64,000 nucleotides of DNA, taken from NCBI RefSeq assembly GCF_020194175.1, contig NZ_JADYVX010000017.1, positions 85,936 to 149,935 of the forward strand, given 5' to 3'. This document shows positions 56,531-64,000 of this stretch, in pieces. The translations under genes were made by a program, and so were the position numbers. The stretch comes from Bradyrhizobium sp. BRP22 (GTDB lineage Bacteria > Pseudomonadota > Alphaproteobacteria > Rhizobiales > Xanthobacteraceae). Each line of letters opens with the position of its first letter. Position 1 is the stretch's first letter. The notes under the pieces are model-generated. The model had not been told where the DNA came from. It searched no databases and worked only from the letters and a program-made list of their open reading frames with translations.

Positions 56531-57856
56531 ATGAGCCAGACCACCACACTTGCCGCCGCCGCAAGTGCGAAGAGCGAGATCGAGACCTCGACCATCCGCG
56601 CCATCTCGGCGCGCCTAATTCCGTTCCTGGTGCTGGCCTACTTCTTCTCCTATCTGGACCGCGTCAATCTCAGCTTCGCCGCGCTGACGATGAACGCGGA
56701 TCTGAAGTTCTCGCCGCTGGTCTTCGCCTGGGGCGCCGGCATCTTTTTCATCGGCTATTTCATCTTCGAGGTGCCGAGCAATCTCGCGCTGGAGAAATTC
56801 GGCGCCAGCCGCTGGATCGCCCGCATCATGGTGACCTGGGGCGTGATCTCGGCGCTGATGGCGACCGTCAGCGGCGAGTGGAGCTTTCTTGTGCTGCGTT
56901 TCCTGCTCGGTGTGGCGGAGGCCGGCTTCTTCCCCGGCATCATCCTCTATCTGACCTATTGGTATCCGGCCGAATACCGCGCCCGCTTCCTCGCCGCCTT
57001 CGCGATCGCCGTGCCGGTGTCCACCGTGATCGGTGCGCCGATCTCCGGGCTCCTGCTCGGGCTTGACGGCCTGATGGGGCTGAGGGGCTGGCAGTGGCTC
57101 TTCATCATCGAGGGCATCCCCTCGGTGCTGCTCGGCGTCGTCACCTGGTTCTATCTCACCGACAAGCCGGAGAAGGCGAACTGGCTGACCGCGGAGCAGA
57201 AGGCATGGCTCAAGGCAAAGCTCGACGCCGAGGTCGCGGCCAAGCAGGCGGTGCGGCACTTCACGCTCGGCGAAGCGCTGTCCTCGCCCAAGGTGATCGC
57301 GCTCAGCCTGATCTATTTCGGCTTCGTCGGCGCGCTCTATGGGATGCAGTTCTGGCTGCCGCAGATCGTGAAAGCCTTCGGCCTCACCAACGCGCAGACC
57401 GGCTTTGTCACCGCGATCCCCTATCTGTTCGGCACCATTGCGATGGTGCTGTGGGCGCGGCACTCCGACGCCACCCGCGAGCGCGTCGCCCATGTCGGCG
57501 GACCGCTCTTGCTCACGGCGCTCGCGCTCGGCGTCTCCAGCTATCTCACCGATCCCACCATCACCATGGTCGTGCTGACGATCGCAGGAATCGGCACCTT
57601 CTGCACCTTCGCGGTGTTCTGGACATTGCCGACGGCCTGGCTCTCCGGCACGGCTGCCGCCGGCGCCATCGCGCTGATCAACTCGATCGGCAACCTCGCG
57701 GGCTTCGGCGGGCCCTATCTGATCGGCTGGGTCAAGGATGCAACCGGCAATACCTCGACCGGCCTGCTGGTCCTGTCTTTGCTGCCACTGGCGGCCGGCC
57801 TCCTCGTCTTCCTCGGCGGCCACGAGACCAAAACCGAATTCGCCAGCGCGAAGTAG
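56531..57856 (+). CDS. MFS transporter, anion:cation symporter (phthalate/tartrate-permease) type
   Basis: 441 residues, twelve predicted membrane helices in two halves with a central loop around 205-240. Helix 1 region has LSFAALTMNADLKF and helix 2 GYFIFEVPSNLALEKFGASR, which is the ACS-family signature. These carriers import organic anions such as phthalate, tartrate, galactarate or vanillate with protons. No catabolic gene is adjacent, so the substrate is not predicted. Its gap to the RND operon carries a REP-like element. Confidence 0.92.
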   Translation: MSQTTTLAAAASAKSEIETSTIRAISARLIPFLVLAYFFSYLDRVNLSFAALTMNADLKFSPLVFAWGAGIFFIGYFIFEVPSNLALEKFGASRWIARIMVTWGVISALMATVSGEWSFLVLRFLLGVAEAGFFPGIILYLTYWYPAEYRARFLAAFAIAVPVSTVIGAPISGLLLGLDGLMGLRGWQWLFIIEGIPSVLLGVVTWFYLTDKPEKANWLTAEQKAWLKAKLDAEVAAKQAVRHFTLGEALSSPKVIALSLIYFGFVGALYGMQFWLPQIVKAFGLTNAQTGFVTAIPYLFGTIAMVLWARHSDATRERVAHVGGPLLLTALALGVSSYLTDPTITMVVLTIAGIGTFCTFAVFWTLPTAWLSGTAAAGAIALINSIGNLAGFGGPYLIGWVKDATGNTSTGLLVLSLLPLAAGLLVFLGGHETKTEFASAK

Positions 57857-57867
57857 CCAACGGCTCC

Positions 57868-57967
57868 GTCATTCCGGGGCGCGCGCAGCGCGAACCCGGA
57901 ATCTCGAGATTCCCCGATGCGCAATGCGCATCTAAGGGTCTGGTCCTTCGGACCATCCCGGAACGAC
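57868..57967. repeat. REP-like element, family A (copy 2)
   Basis: GTCATTCCGGGGCGCGCGC at the left and ACCATCCCGGAACGACG at the right are complementary in part, with AACCCGGAATCTCGAGATTC and GGTCTGGTCCTTCGGACC hairpins inside. Carries an extra GATGCGCAATGCGCATC hairpin missing from the copy at 48503-48576. Confidence 0.75.
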
Positions 57968-58034
57968 GTCCGCGACGGTAGCTCACAGCAGCTCTCAATG
58001 ACCCCGACGACAACGAGCTCACGAATTGGTGTCT

Positions 58035-58075
58035 ACTGACGATTATTGACATTCGTCAGTGATCAATCAATACTT
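58035..58075 (+). promoter_or_regulatory. RND-operon promoter with TetR-type operator
   Basis: ACTGACGA (58035-58042), ten bases, TCGTCAGT (58053-58060): a perfect 8-bp inverted repeat 26 bp long. It overlaps a consensus -35 TTGACA at 58046-58051, with an AATACT/ATACTT -10 region at 58069-58075. A bound repressor would block the promoter. The last gene of the operon encodes a TetR regulator, the expected ligand of this site. The site also rules out the GTG at 58059 as the adaptor's start. Confidence 0.7.
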
Positions 58076-58106
58076 TTCATCAGACATCAGCCCGATGGAG
58101 AGACCG

Positions 58107-59213
58107 ATGTTCGCCCGTTCGATTTTTGCGAATTATTACAAGCTTTTGGCCGGCGCGTTGTTGGCGGCAGCGGCTATTTCGCTGGCCGGCTGCAACGAAA
58201 CGGTTGCCGAAAAAGCCGATCCCGGGCGTCCGGTGCTGGTCTCCACGGTGCATTATGAGGCTGAGACCCCGGAGCGCAGCTTCGTCGGCACGATCCGGCC
58301 GCGGATCGAAAGCGACATGGGCTTTCGGGTCGCCGGCAAGGTTGCAAAACGGCTCGTCGAGGTCGGCCAGACCGTCGAGATCGGCCAGCCGCTCGCCACG
58401 CTTGATGAAGTCGATCTGAAGCTGCAGGCCGAGCAGGCCGAAGCCGAACTCCGCGCCGCCACCGGCGTGCTGGCGCAGGCGTCCGCCGCCGAGAAACGCG
58501 CCAAGGATCTGCGGGCCAAGGGCTGGACCACGGACGCGCAGTTGGACCAGAGCAGCGCCGCTGCTGATGAGGCCCGCGCCCGTCTCAACCGCGCCGAACG
58601 CTCGGTCGAACTGACCAGGAACTCGCTTTCCTATGCGACGCTCGTCGCCGACACCCGCGGTGTCGTCACCTCCACCTTGATCGAGCCCGGCCAGGTCGTG
58701 GCCGCCGGCCAGACTTCGATCCGCGTGGCGCGGCTCGGCGAGAAGGAGGCGGTGGTCGCCATCCCCGAGACCTTGCTCGGCCGCGCCAAGACCGGCGTCG
58801 CCACCGTGACGCTGTGGTCGGAAGCGGGCAAGAAGTACACCGCAAAACTGCGCGAGGTCGCGCCCTCGGCCGATCCCGCCACCCGCACCTATCTCGCAAA
58901 ATTCTCGCTGCCGGAAGCCGGCGACGACGTCTCGCTCGGCATGACCGCGACGCTGACGCTCGCCGATGCCGAGACCGAGCGCGTGGCGAAGCTGCCGCTG
59001 TCGGCGCTGTACAGCCAGGGCGGCGAGCCTTCGCTCTATGTCGTCAACGATGCCGGTGAGATCTCGCTGAGGCCGGTCAAGGTGAAGGCCTATCAGAGCA
59101 ATTGCGTCGTGATCGCCGGCGGTGTCGAGGAAGGCGCGAAGGTGGTGGCGCTCGGGGTGCAGAAGCTCGACCCGGCCCAGAAGGTCCGCGTCGTTGCGTC
59201 GCTGTCGTTCTGA
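58107..59213 (+). CDS. RND efflux periplasmic adaptor, lipoprotein
   Basis: 368 residues from the ATG at 58107, seven bases after GGAGAG. The N-terminus ends in a lipobox (AAAAISLAGCNE), so the mature protein is anchored by lipid at Cys30. The family features are the barrel-sandwich/lipoyl halves (FRVAGKVAKRLVEVGQTVEI and TLVADTRGVVTSTLIEPGQV) around a helical hairpin (about 100-170). It links the RND pump to an outer-membrane channel. No channel gene is in the operon, so an unlinked TolC-like protein is needed. The product is the first of three: adaptor, pump, TetR. Confidence 0.93.
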   Translation: MFARSIFANYYKLLAGALLAAAAISLAGCNETVAEKADPGRPVLVSTVHYEAETPERSFVGTIRPRIESDMGFRVAGKVAKRLVEVGQTVEIGQPLATLDEVDLKLQAEQAEAELRAATGVLAQASAAEKRAKDLRAKGWTTDAQLDQSSAAADEARARLNRAERSVELTRNSLSYATLVADTRGVVTSTLIEPGQVVAAGQTSIRVARLGEKEAVVAIPETLLGRAKTGVATVTLWSEAGKKYTAKLREVAPSADPATRTYLAKFSLPEAGDDVSLGMTATLTLADAETERVAKLPLSALYSQGGEPSLYVVNDAGEISLRPVKVKAYQSNCVVIAGGVEEGAKVVALGVQKLDPAQKVRVVASLSF

Positions 59214-59252
59214 TACGTCGGCCGCAAACGGTTTTGGATATTGGAGGGTGAC

Positions 59253-62200
59253 ATGAAGCGCTTCAACCTGTCGGGCTGGGCGGTGAGCCATCCGACCCTG
59301 ATCCTGTTCCTGATGATCGCGCTCGGCGCCGCCGGCTTCTTCTCCTATGAGCGCCTCGGCCGCGCCGAGGATCCGTTCTTCACGGTGAAGGTGGTCAACG
59401 TCTCCGTGATGTGGCCCGGTGCGACCGCGAACGAGATGCAGACCCAGGTTGCCGACCCCATCGAGAAGAAGCTGCAGGAATTGCCATTCTTCGAGAAGGT
59501 GCAGACCTATTCCAAGCCGGCCTTCGTGGCGATGCAGGTGACGTTCCGCGATTCGACGCCGCCAAAGGATGTGCCCTATCTCTTCTACCTGCTGCGCAAG
59601 AAACTGGTCGACGTGCAGGGCCAGTTGCCGCAGGGAATCCTCGGTCCTGTCGTCAATGACGAGTTCTCCGACGTCGATTCCATCCTCTACATGATGACCG
59701 GCGACGGCGCCGACTACGCGCAACTGAAGAAGGCGTCCGAAGGCTTTCGCCAGCGGCTGTTGCGCGTGCAGGGCGTGACCAAGGTCGATGTCTACGGCAT
59801 CCAGGACGAGCGCATCTATGTCGAATTCTCCCACGCCAAGCTCGCCACGCTCGGCATCACGCCGCAGGCGCTGTTCGACTCGCTCGCCAAGCAGAACAAC
59901 GTAACCCCGGCCGGCACGGTCGAGACCTCCTCGCAGCGCGTGCCGCTGCGTGTCACCGGCGCGCTGGACGGCGCGAAGGCGGTGGCCGAGACCCCGGTCG
60001 AGAGCAACGGCCGCGTGTTCCGCCTGGGCGATATCGCGACCGTGACCCACGGCTTCGTCGATCCGCCGACATTCACCGTGCGCCAGGAAGGCAAGCCCGC
60101 GCTCGGCATCGGCGTGGTCACCGCCAAGGGCGCCAACATCCTCGAGCTCGGCGAGGAGGTCAAAAAGGCGACCGCCGAATTCATGAAGGCGGTGCCGCAG
60201 GGCATTGATATTGAGCAGATCGCCGACCAGCCGAAGGTGGTCGAGCACGCGGTCGGCGAGTTCGTGCACTCCTTCGTCGAGGCGCTCGCGATCGTGCTGT
60301 TCGTCTCCTTCCTCGCGCTCGGCTGGCGCACCGGCATCGTGGTGGCGCTGTCGGTGCCCCTGGTGCTCGCGATCGTCTTCATCGTCATGAACGCGATGTC
60401 GCTCGACCTGCACCGCATTACGCTCGGCGCGCTGATCATTGCGCTCGGCCTGCTCGTCGACGACGCCATTATCGCGGTCGAGATGATGGTGGTGAAGATG
60501 GAGCAGGGCTGGGACCGCATGCGCGCCGCATCCTTCGCGTGGGAATCAACGGCGTTTCCAATGCTGACCGGTACGCTGGTCACCGCGGCCGGCTTCCTGC
60601 CGATCGGCTTTGCCAATTCGGCGGTCGGCGAATATGCCGGCGGCATCTTCTGGATCGTCGCGATCGCGCTGGTCGCATCCTGGTTCGTCGCGGTGATCTT
60701 CACGCCCTATATCGGCGTGAAGCTCCTGCCCAACATCAAGGTGCACCACAACCACGATCCGCACGCGATCTATGAGACGAGGCTTTATCGCGGCTTGCGC
60801 GCGGTGGTGCAGTGGTGCGTCAGTCACCGCATCACGGTGGTGGCTTCCACGGTCGGCGTATTCATCGCCTCGATCGTCGCCTTCGGCCACGTCCAGCAGC
60901 AGTTCTTCCCGCTCTCCGAGCGCCCCGAGCTGTTCCTGCAACTCCGCCTGCCGGAAGGCACCGCCTTCAACGTGACCGAGACGGCCGTCAAGAAGGCCGA
61001 GGACCTGTTGAAGGGCGACAAGGATATTGCGACCTACACCGCCTATGTCGGCCAGGGCTCGCCGCGCTTCTGGCTCGGCCTTAACCCGCAGCTTCCGAAC
61101 GAGGCCTTTGCCGAGATCGTGATCCTGTCCAAGGACGTCGAGGCGCGCGAGCGCATCAAGGCCAAGATCGAGAATGCGGTGGCGAACGGCGCGCTCAACG
61201 AAGCGCGTGTGCGCGTCGACCGCTTCAATTTCGGCCCGCCGGTCGGCTTCCCGGTTCAGTTCCGCGTGATCGGTCCTGACGCCCAGAAGGTGCGCGATAT
61301 CGCCTACCAGGTGCGCTACGTCATGCGGCAGAATCCGAACGTCAAGGATGTGCAGCTCGACTGGAACGAGCAGTCGCCGTACCTCAAGCTGGTCGTCGAC
61401 CAGGACCGCGCCCGCGCGCTCGGCCTGACCCCGCAGGAAGTCTCGCAGGCGCTCTCGATGCTGATCTCGGGCGCGCCGGTCACGACGATCCGCGACGGCA
61501 TCGAGAAGGTCAGCGTGATCGCGCGCGCCGTGCCGTCCGAGCGGCTCGATCTGGCACGCGTCGGCGATCTCACGATCACCTCACGCAATGGTGTCGCGGT
61601 GCCGCTGCAGCAGATTGCAAAAATCGAATATGCTCATGAGGAGCCGATCCTGTGGCGGCGCAATCGTGACATGGCGATCACCGTGCGCTCCGACGTCGTC
61701 GACGGCGTGCAGGCACCCGATGTCACCAACCAGATCTCGCCCAAGCTCACGGAAATCCGGAATCATCTCGAGCCGGCCTACCGGATCGAGCCGGGCGGCG
61801 CGTTCGAGGAATCGGCCAAGGGCAATGCATCGATCTTCGTGCTCTTCCCGATAATGGTGCTGGTGATGCTGACGCTGCTGATGATCCAGTTGCAGAGCTT
61901 TTCGCGCCTGCTCCTGGTCTTCCTCACGGCGCCACTCGGCATCGTCGGCGCCTCGCTGGGCTTGAACGTCGCCAACCAGCCGTTCGGCTTCGTGGCGCTG
62001 CTCGGCCTGATCGCGCTCGCCGGCATGATCATGCGTAACACCGTGATCCTGGTCGATCAGATCGAGACCGACGTCGCCCACGGCCTGACGCGCAAGGAGG
62101 CGATCGTGGAGGCCACGGTCCGCCGCGCCCGCCCGGTGGTCTTGACCGCGCTCGCCGCCATCCTGGCGATGATCCCGCTGTCGCGCTCGGCGTTCTGGGG

Positions 62201-62393
62201 CCCGATGGCGATCACCATCATGGGCGGCCTGTTCGTCGCGACCTTCCTGACGCTCCTGTACCTGCCGGGCCTTTACGCCCTATGGTTCCGCAAGAGCCTG
62301 GATGAGAGCGGGGTACCTGACAAAGCCGCTTCGGCGGCGCAGCATGACGGCAATGCTCGCCCGGCAATTCCGCTTGCTGAAGCCGCTGAATAG
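59253..62393 (+). CDS. RND efflux transporter permease subunit
   Basis: 1046 residues from the ATG at 59253 (GGAGGGTG upstream). The membrane helix 4 region GLLVDDAIIAVEMMVVKME carries the paired Asp of the proton relay. Helix 10 reads GMIMRNTVILVDQIE, with Arg where AcrB has Lys940, as in the TriC/MexK-like branch. It has two large periplasmic loops (about 45-330 and 555-865). It exports drugs or toxic metabolites with proton antiport. It lies 39 bp downstream of the adaptor gene and upstream of the TetR gene in a tight operon. Confidence 0.95.
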   Translation: MKRFNLSGWAVSHPTLILFLMIALGAAGFFSYERLGRAEDPFFTVKVVNVSVMWPGATANEMQTQVADPIEKKLQELPFFEKVQTYSKPAFVAMQVTFRDSTPPKDVPYLFYLLRKKLVDVQGQLPQGILGPVVNDEFSDVDSILYMMTGDGADYAQLKKASEGFRQRLLRVQGVTKVDVYGIQDERIYVEFSHAKLATLGITPQALFDSLAKQNNVTPAGTVETSSQRVPLRVTGALDGAKAVAETPVESNGRVFRLGDIATVTHGFVDPPTFTVRQEGKPALGIGVVTAKGANILELGEEVKKATAEFMKAVPQGIDIEQIADQPKVVEHAVGEFVHSFVEALAIVLFVSFLALGWRTGIVVALSVPLVLAIVFIVMNAMSLDLHRITLGALIIALGLLVDDAIIAVEMMVVKMEQGWDRMRAASFAWESTAFPMLTGTLVTAAGFLPIGFANSAVGEYAGGIFWIVAIALVASWFVAVIFTPYIGVKLLPNIKVHHNHDPHAIYETRLYRGLRAVVQWCVSHRITVVASTVGVFIASIVAFGHVQQQFFPLSERPELFLQLRLPEGTAFNVTETAVKKAEDLLKGDKDIATYTAYVGQGSPRFWLGLNPQLPNEAFAEIVILSKDVEARERIKAKIENAVANGALNEARVRVDRFNFGPPVGFPVQFRVIGPDAQKVRDIAYQVRYVMRQNPNVKDVQLDWNEQSPYLKLVVDQDRARALGLTPQEVSQALSMLISGAPVTTIRDGIEKVSVIARAVPSERLDLARVGDLTITSRNGVAVPLQQIAKIEYAHEEPILWRRNRDMAITVRSDVVDGVQAPDVTNQISPKLTEIRNHLEPAYRIEPGGAFEESAKGNASIFVLFPIMVLVMLTLLMIQLQSFSRLLLVFLTAPLGIVGASLGLNVANQPFGFVALLGLIALAGMIMRNTVILVDQIETDVAHGLTRKEAIVEATVRRARPVVLTALAAILAMIPLSRSAFWGPMAITIMGGLFVATFLTLLYLPGLYALWFRKSLDESGVPDKAASAAQHDGNARPAIPLAEAAE

Positions 62394-62425
62394 TTGAACA
62401 GTGAATACGAATTGAGTCCTGACAG

Positions 62426-63037
62426 ATGACGCTGGTTTCGGAACATATCGAAAGTGACACCCGGGAGCGGATCCTCGTGGTGGCCGAGCGGCTGTTCCGC
62501 CAGATCGGCTACCAGAAGACCACGGTCGCCGACATCGCCAAGGAGCTCCGGATGAGTCCCGCCAACGTGTATCGCTTCTTCGATTCGAAGAAGGCGATCC
62601 ATGAAGGCGTGGCGCGGACGCTGATGGGCGAGGTCGAGGTCGAGGCGTTGCGGATCGTGCGGGAGCCGGGCCCGGCGAAGACCCGCCTGCGCGAGCTGAT
62701 GAAGACCATCAACCGCATGAACACCGAGCGCTATGTCGGCGACTCCAAGCTGCATGAGATGGTCGAGATCGCCATGCAGGAGGACTGGGACGTCTGCGTC
62801 GCCCATATGGAGATGATCGCCTCCACCATCGCCGAGGTGATCGGGCAGGGCGCGGCCTCCGGCGAATTCGAGGCTCCGGATCTGCAGCTTGCCGCGCTCT
62901 GCGCCACCACCGCGATGATGCGCTTCTTCCACCCCCAGATGATCGCCCAATGCGCCACCAAGCCGGGCCCGACCATCGACCAGATGATCGATTTTGTGAT
63001 CGCGGGCCTCTCACCGCGTGGTAAGTTGACGAATTGA
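62426..63037 (+). CDS. TetR-family transcriptional repressor of the RND operon
   Basis: 203 residues. The N-terminal HTH is TTVADIAKELRMSPANVYR then FFDSKKAIHEGVARTLM. The C-terminal part (about 85-195) is the ligand-binding helical domain of the AefR/TetR_C type. It lies 32 bp after the pump gene as third gene of the operon, so its synthesis follows that of the pump and gives feedback. The palindrome at 58035-58060 over the operon promoter is its likely operator. The inducer is probably a substrate of the pump. Confidence 0.92.
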   Translation: MTLVSEHIESDTRERILVVAERLFRQIGYQKTTVADIAKELRMSPANVYRFFDSKKAIHEGVARTLMGEVEVEALRIVREPGPAKTRLRELMKTINRMNTERYVGDSKLHEMVEIAMQEDWDVCVAHMEMIASTIAEVIGQGAASGEFEAPDLQLAALCATTAMMRFFHPQMIAQCATKPGPTIDQMIDFVIAGLSPRGKLTN

Positions 63038-63047
63038 CATCATCCTG

Positions 63048-63127
63048 GTCATTCCGGGGCGATGCGAAGCATCGAACCCGGAATCTCGAGATTCCGGGTC
63101 TGGTCCTTCGGACCATCCCGGAATGAC
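63048..63127. repeat. REP-like element, family A (copy 3)
   Basis: GTCATTCCGGGGCGATGCGA at the left and ACCATCCCGGAATGAC at the right, with GATGCGAAGCATCG, CCCGGAATCTCGAGATTCC and GGTCCTTCGGACC hairpins. Very close to the copy at 48503-48576. It follows the TetR gene and may end the efflux transcript. Confidence 0.78.
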
Positions 63128-63150
63128 GCCGTATCCTCGAGGAATTCAGC

Positions 63151-63774
63151 GTGACCGCGAAAGACCTGCATTATTACGAGCCGAAGAACGGCCACGGCCT
63201 CAAGCACGATCCCTTCAACGCCATCATCGCCCCGCGTCCGATCGGCTGGATCTCCTCGCGCGACGCCAAGGGTCACGTCAACCTCGCACCCTACAGCTTC
63301 TTCAATGGTTTCTGCTACGTCCCGCCGATCATCGGCTTCTCCTCCACCTCCTGGAAGGACAGCGTCGCCAATATCCAGGAGACAAAGGAGTTCGTCTGGA
63401 ATCTCGCCACCATGGACCTGGCGAAGCAGATGAACGCGACCGCCGCCCATGTCGCCCGCGACGTCAGCGAGTTTACGGTCGCGGGATTGACGGCGGCCCC
63501 AAGCAAGATCGTCAACGTGCCGCGGGTCGCGGAAAGTCCCGTCTCGTTCGAGTGCAAGCTGACCCAGATCGTCCAGCTACAGAACGCCGGCGGCGACAAG
63601 GTGCCGGCCTGGGTGACCTTCGGCGAAGTCGTCGCCGTCCACATCGACAAGGCCATGATCAAGGACGGCGTCTACCAGACCGCCGCCGCCCGCCCCATCG
63701 TCCGTGCCGGCCGGCGAGGCGACTATTTCGAGATTCGCCCCGAGAACATGTTCGAGATGGTCCGCCCGGATTGA
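63151..63774 (+). CDS. Flavin reductase-like FMN-binding protein
   Basis: 207 residues from a GTG at 63151 with GAGGAATT upstream. The flavin-reductase-like domain has APRPIGWISSRDAKGHVN, LAPYSFFNGFCYVPPIIGFS (two adjacent blocks) and NLATMDLAKQMNATA. Such proteins bind FMN and supply reduced flavin or act on their own substrate. It is probably transcribed alone, as a REP-like element separates it from the TetR gene. The electron partner is unknown. Confidence 0.9.
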   Translation: MTAKDLHYYEPKNGHGLKHDPFNAIIAPRPIGWISSRDAKGHVNLAPYSFFNGFCYVPPIIGFSSTSWKDSVANIQETKEFVWNLATMDLAKQMNATAAHVARDVSEFTVAGLTAAPSKIVNVPRVAESPVSFECKLTQIVQLQNAGGDKVPAWVTFGEVVAVHIDKAMIKDGVYQTAAARPIVRAGRRGDYFEIRPENMFEMVRPD

Positions 63775-63789
63775 TCTCCCTTTCTTCCC

Positions 63790-63816
63790 CTTCTCCCCGC
63801 TCTTCGCGGGGAGAAG
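63790..63816. terminator. Terminator-like hairpin after the flavin-reductase gene
   Basis: CTTCTCCCCGC (63790-63800), a five-base loop, then the complement GCGGGGAGAAG (63806-63816). It is related to repeat family E. It lies 16 bp after the stop codon; there is no T-run, so a Rho-independent role is uncertain. Confidence 0.55.
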
Positions 63817-63842
63817 GTCGGGATGAGCGACTATCTGGATTG

Positions 63843-64000
63843 TCAAGTTGCATTGGCGTATTGGGCTCGCGCGTCGCGAGCTTTTGCATTGAGTCTGACG
63901 AGGAGCTTGCGCGCCAAGGCAATGCGAATGACCATTTTCTCTTTGCCGGCCCTGAGCAGCCTGTCACGGAACTCTCCGAGGCTTTTGTCGTATCGGGCGG
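63843..64000 (-). mobile_element. IS110-family transposase, C-terminal end (cut by the window edge)
   Basis: The minus strand encodes, up to the stop at 63843, ARYDKSLGEFRDRLLRAGKE, KMVIRIALARKLLVRLNAKA and RDARAQYANAT. The ALARKLLVRLNA block near the C-terminus is typical of IS110/IS1111 transposases (DEDD type). About 52 codons are visible; the catalytic domains and the element's other end lie to the right. No terminal inverted repeat is expected for IS110 itself. Confidence 0.75.

Noticed and set aside
58080..60413. A 777-codon minus-strand open frame opposite the RND genes
   Set aside because: It mirrors the adaptor and pump genes, has no recognisable domain, and shows the composition of a GC-rich shadow frame.

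Overview
The window is high-GC alphaproteobacterial chromosome, most likely Bradyrhizobium or a close Nitrobacteraceae relative. The gene families, the frequent GTG/TTG starts and several families of intergenic palindromic repeats point that way; the repeat around 2673-2717, with its CATGATCC ends and GGTGCCCACTTTTCC core, is typical of the group. It is mostly accessory metabolism, transport and regulation. I see no rRNA, tRNA or CRISPR. The only transposase is an IS110-type 3' fragment cut by the right edge.

Left region (1-13.5 kb). It opens with the end of a PQQ-alcohol-oxidation accessory cluster (beta-propeller protein, substrate-binding protein) and S-formylglutathione hydrolase. A divergent NarL-type regulator / HisKA_3 kinase pair follows, then a four-domain rhodanese protein divergent from a TonB-dependent receptor, a DUF1232 membrane protein, and a coupled pair made of an HtrA-like protein that has lost its catalytic His and Ser plus a short LuxR-HTH protein. 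A cytosine-deaminase-like amidohydrolase with a DOPA-4,5-dioxygenase-like protein and a MarR regulator close the region.

Amide island (13.6-21.1 kb). An AmiC-like ligand-binding protein without a signal peptide, an amidase-signature enzyme and a complete branched-chain/urea-type ABC transporter (permease, Tat-exported binding protein, permease, two overlapping ATPases) run in one direction. Together they would take up and hydrolyse an amide. A MarR gene is divergent across a TTGAA-CT-TTCAA operator-like site.

Minus-strand operon (22.4-29.5 kb). A FadR-type GntR regulator heads a NitT/TauT-type ABC transporter, a NodB-fold deacetylase, a fumarylacetoacetase-fold hydrolase and a MetE-like methyltransferase. 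This looks like uptake and degradation of an unidentified small molecule.

Middle (29.6-49.7 kb). A membrane GGDEF-EAL protein, a GMC oxidoreductase, hemE, slyX-trhO, a gamma-glutamyltransferase, a periplasmic aldehyde oxidoreductase (paoABC), an FKBP, a cupin, a respiratory D-lactate dehydrogenase, a Tat-type amidohydrolase, an alpha/beta hydrolase and two VOC proteins. Two gene remnants (RTX repeats, outer-membrane barrel end) lie beside repeats.

Right region (50-64 kb). A PMT-like glycosyltransferase, a protein joining an ethylene-receptor-like membrane domain to a histidine phosphotransfer helix and a receiver but lacking the kinase ATPase domain, an OmpA-like protein, a YcaQ-type DNA glycosylase, a histone-H1-like protein and an MFS carrier. 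An RND efflux operon follows, ending in its TetR regulator, with a 26-bp palindrome over the promoter. A flavin reductase and the IS110 tail close the window.

The strongest candidates for something new are the ethylene-receptor-like protein without ATPase (51362-52429), the pseudo-HtrA/LuxR pair (9734-10974), the cytosolic amide receptor without AmiR (13602-14786), and the TonB receptor beside PQQ genes (6733-9168), a candidate lanthanide or cofactor importer.
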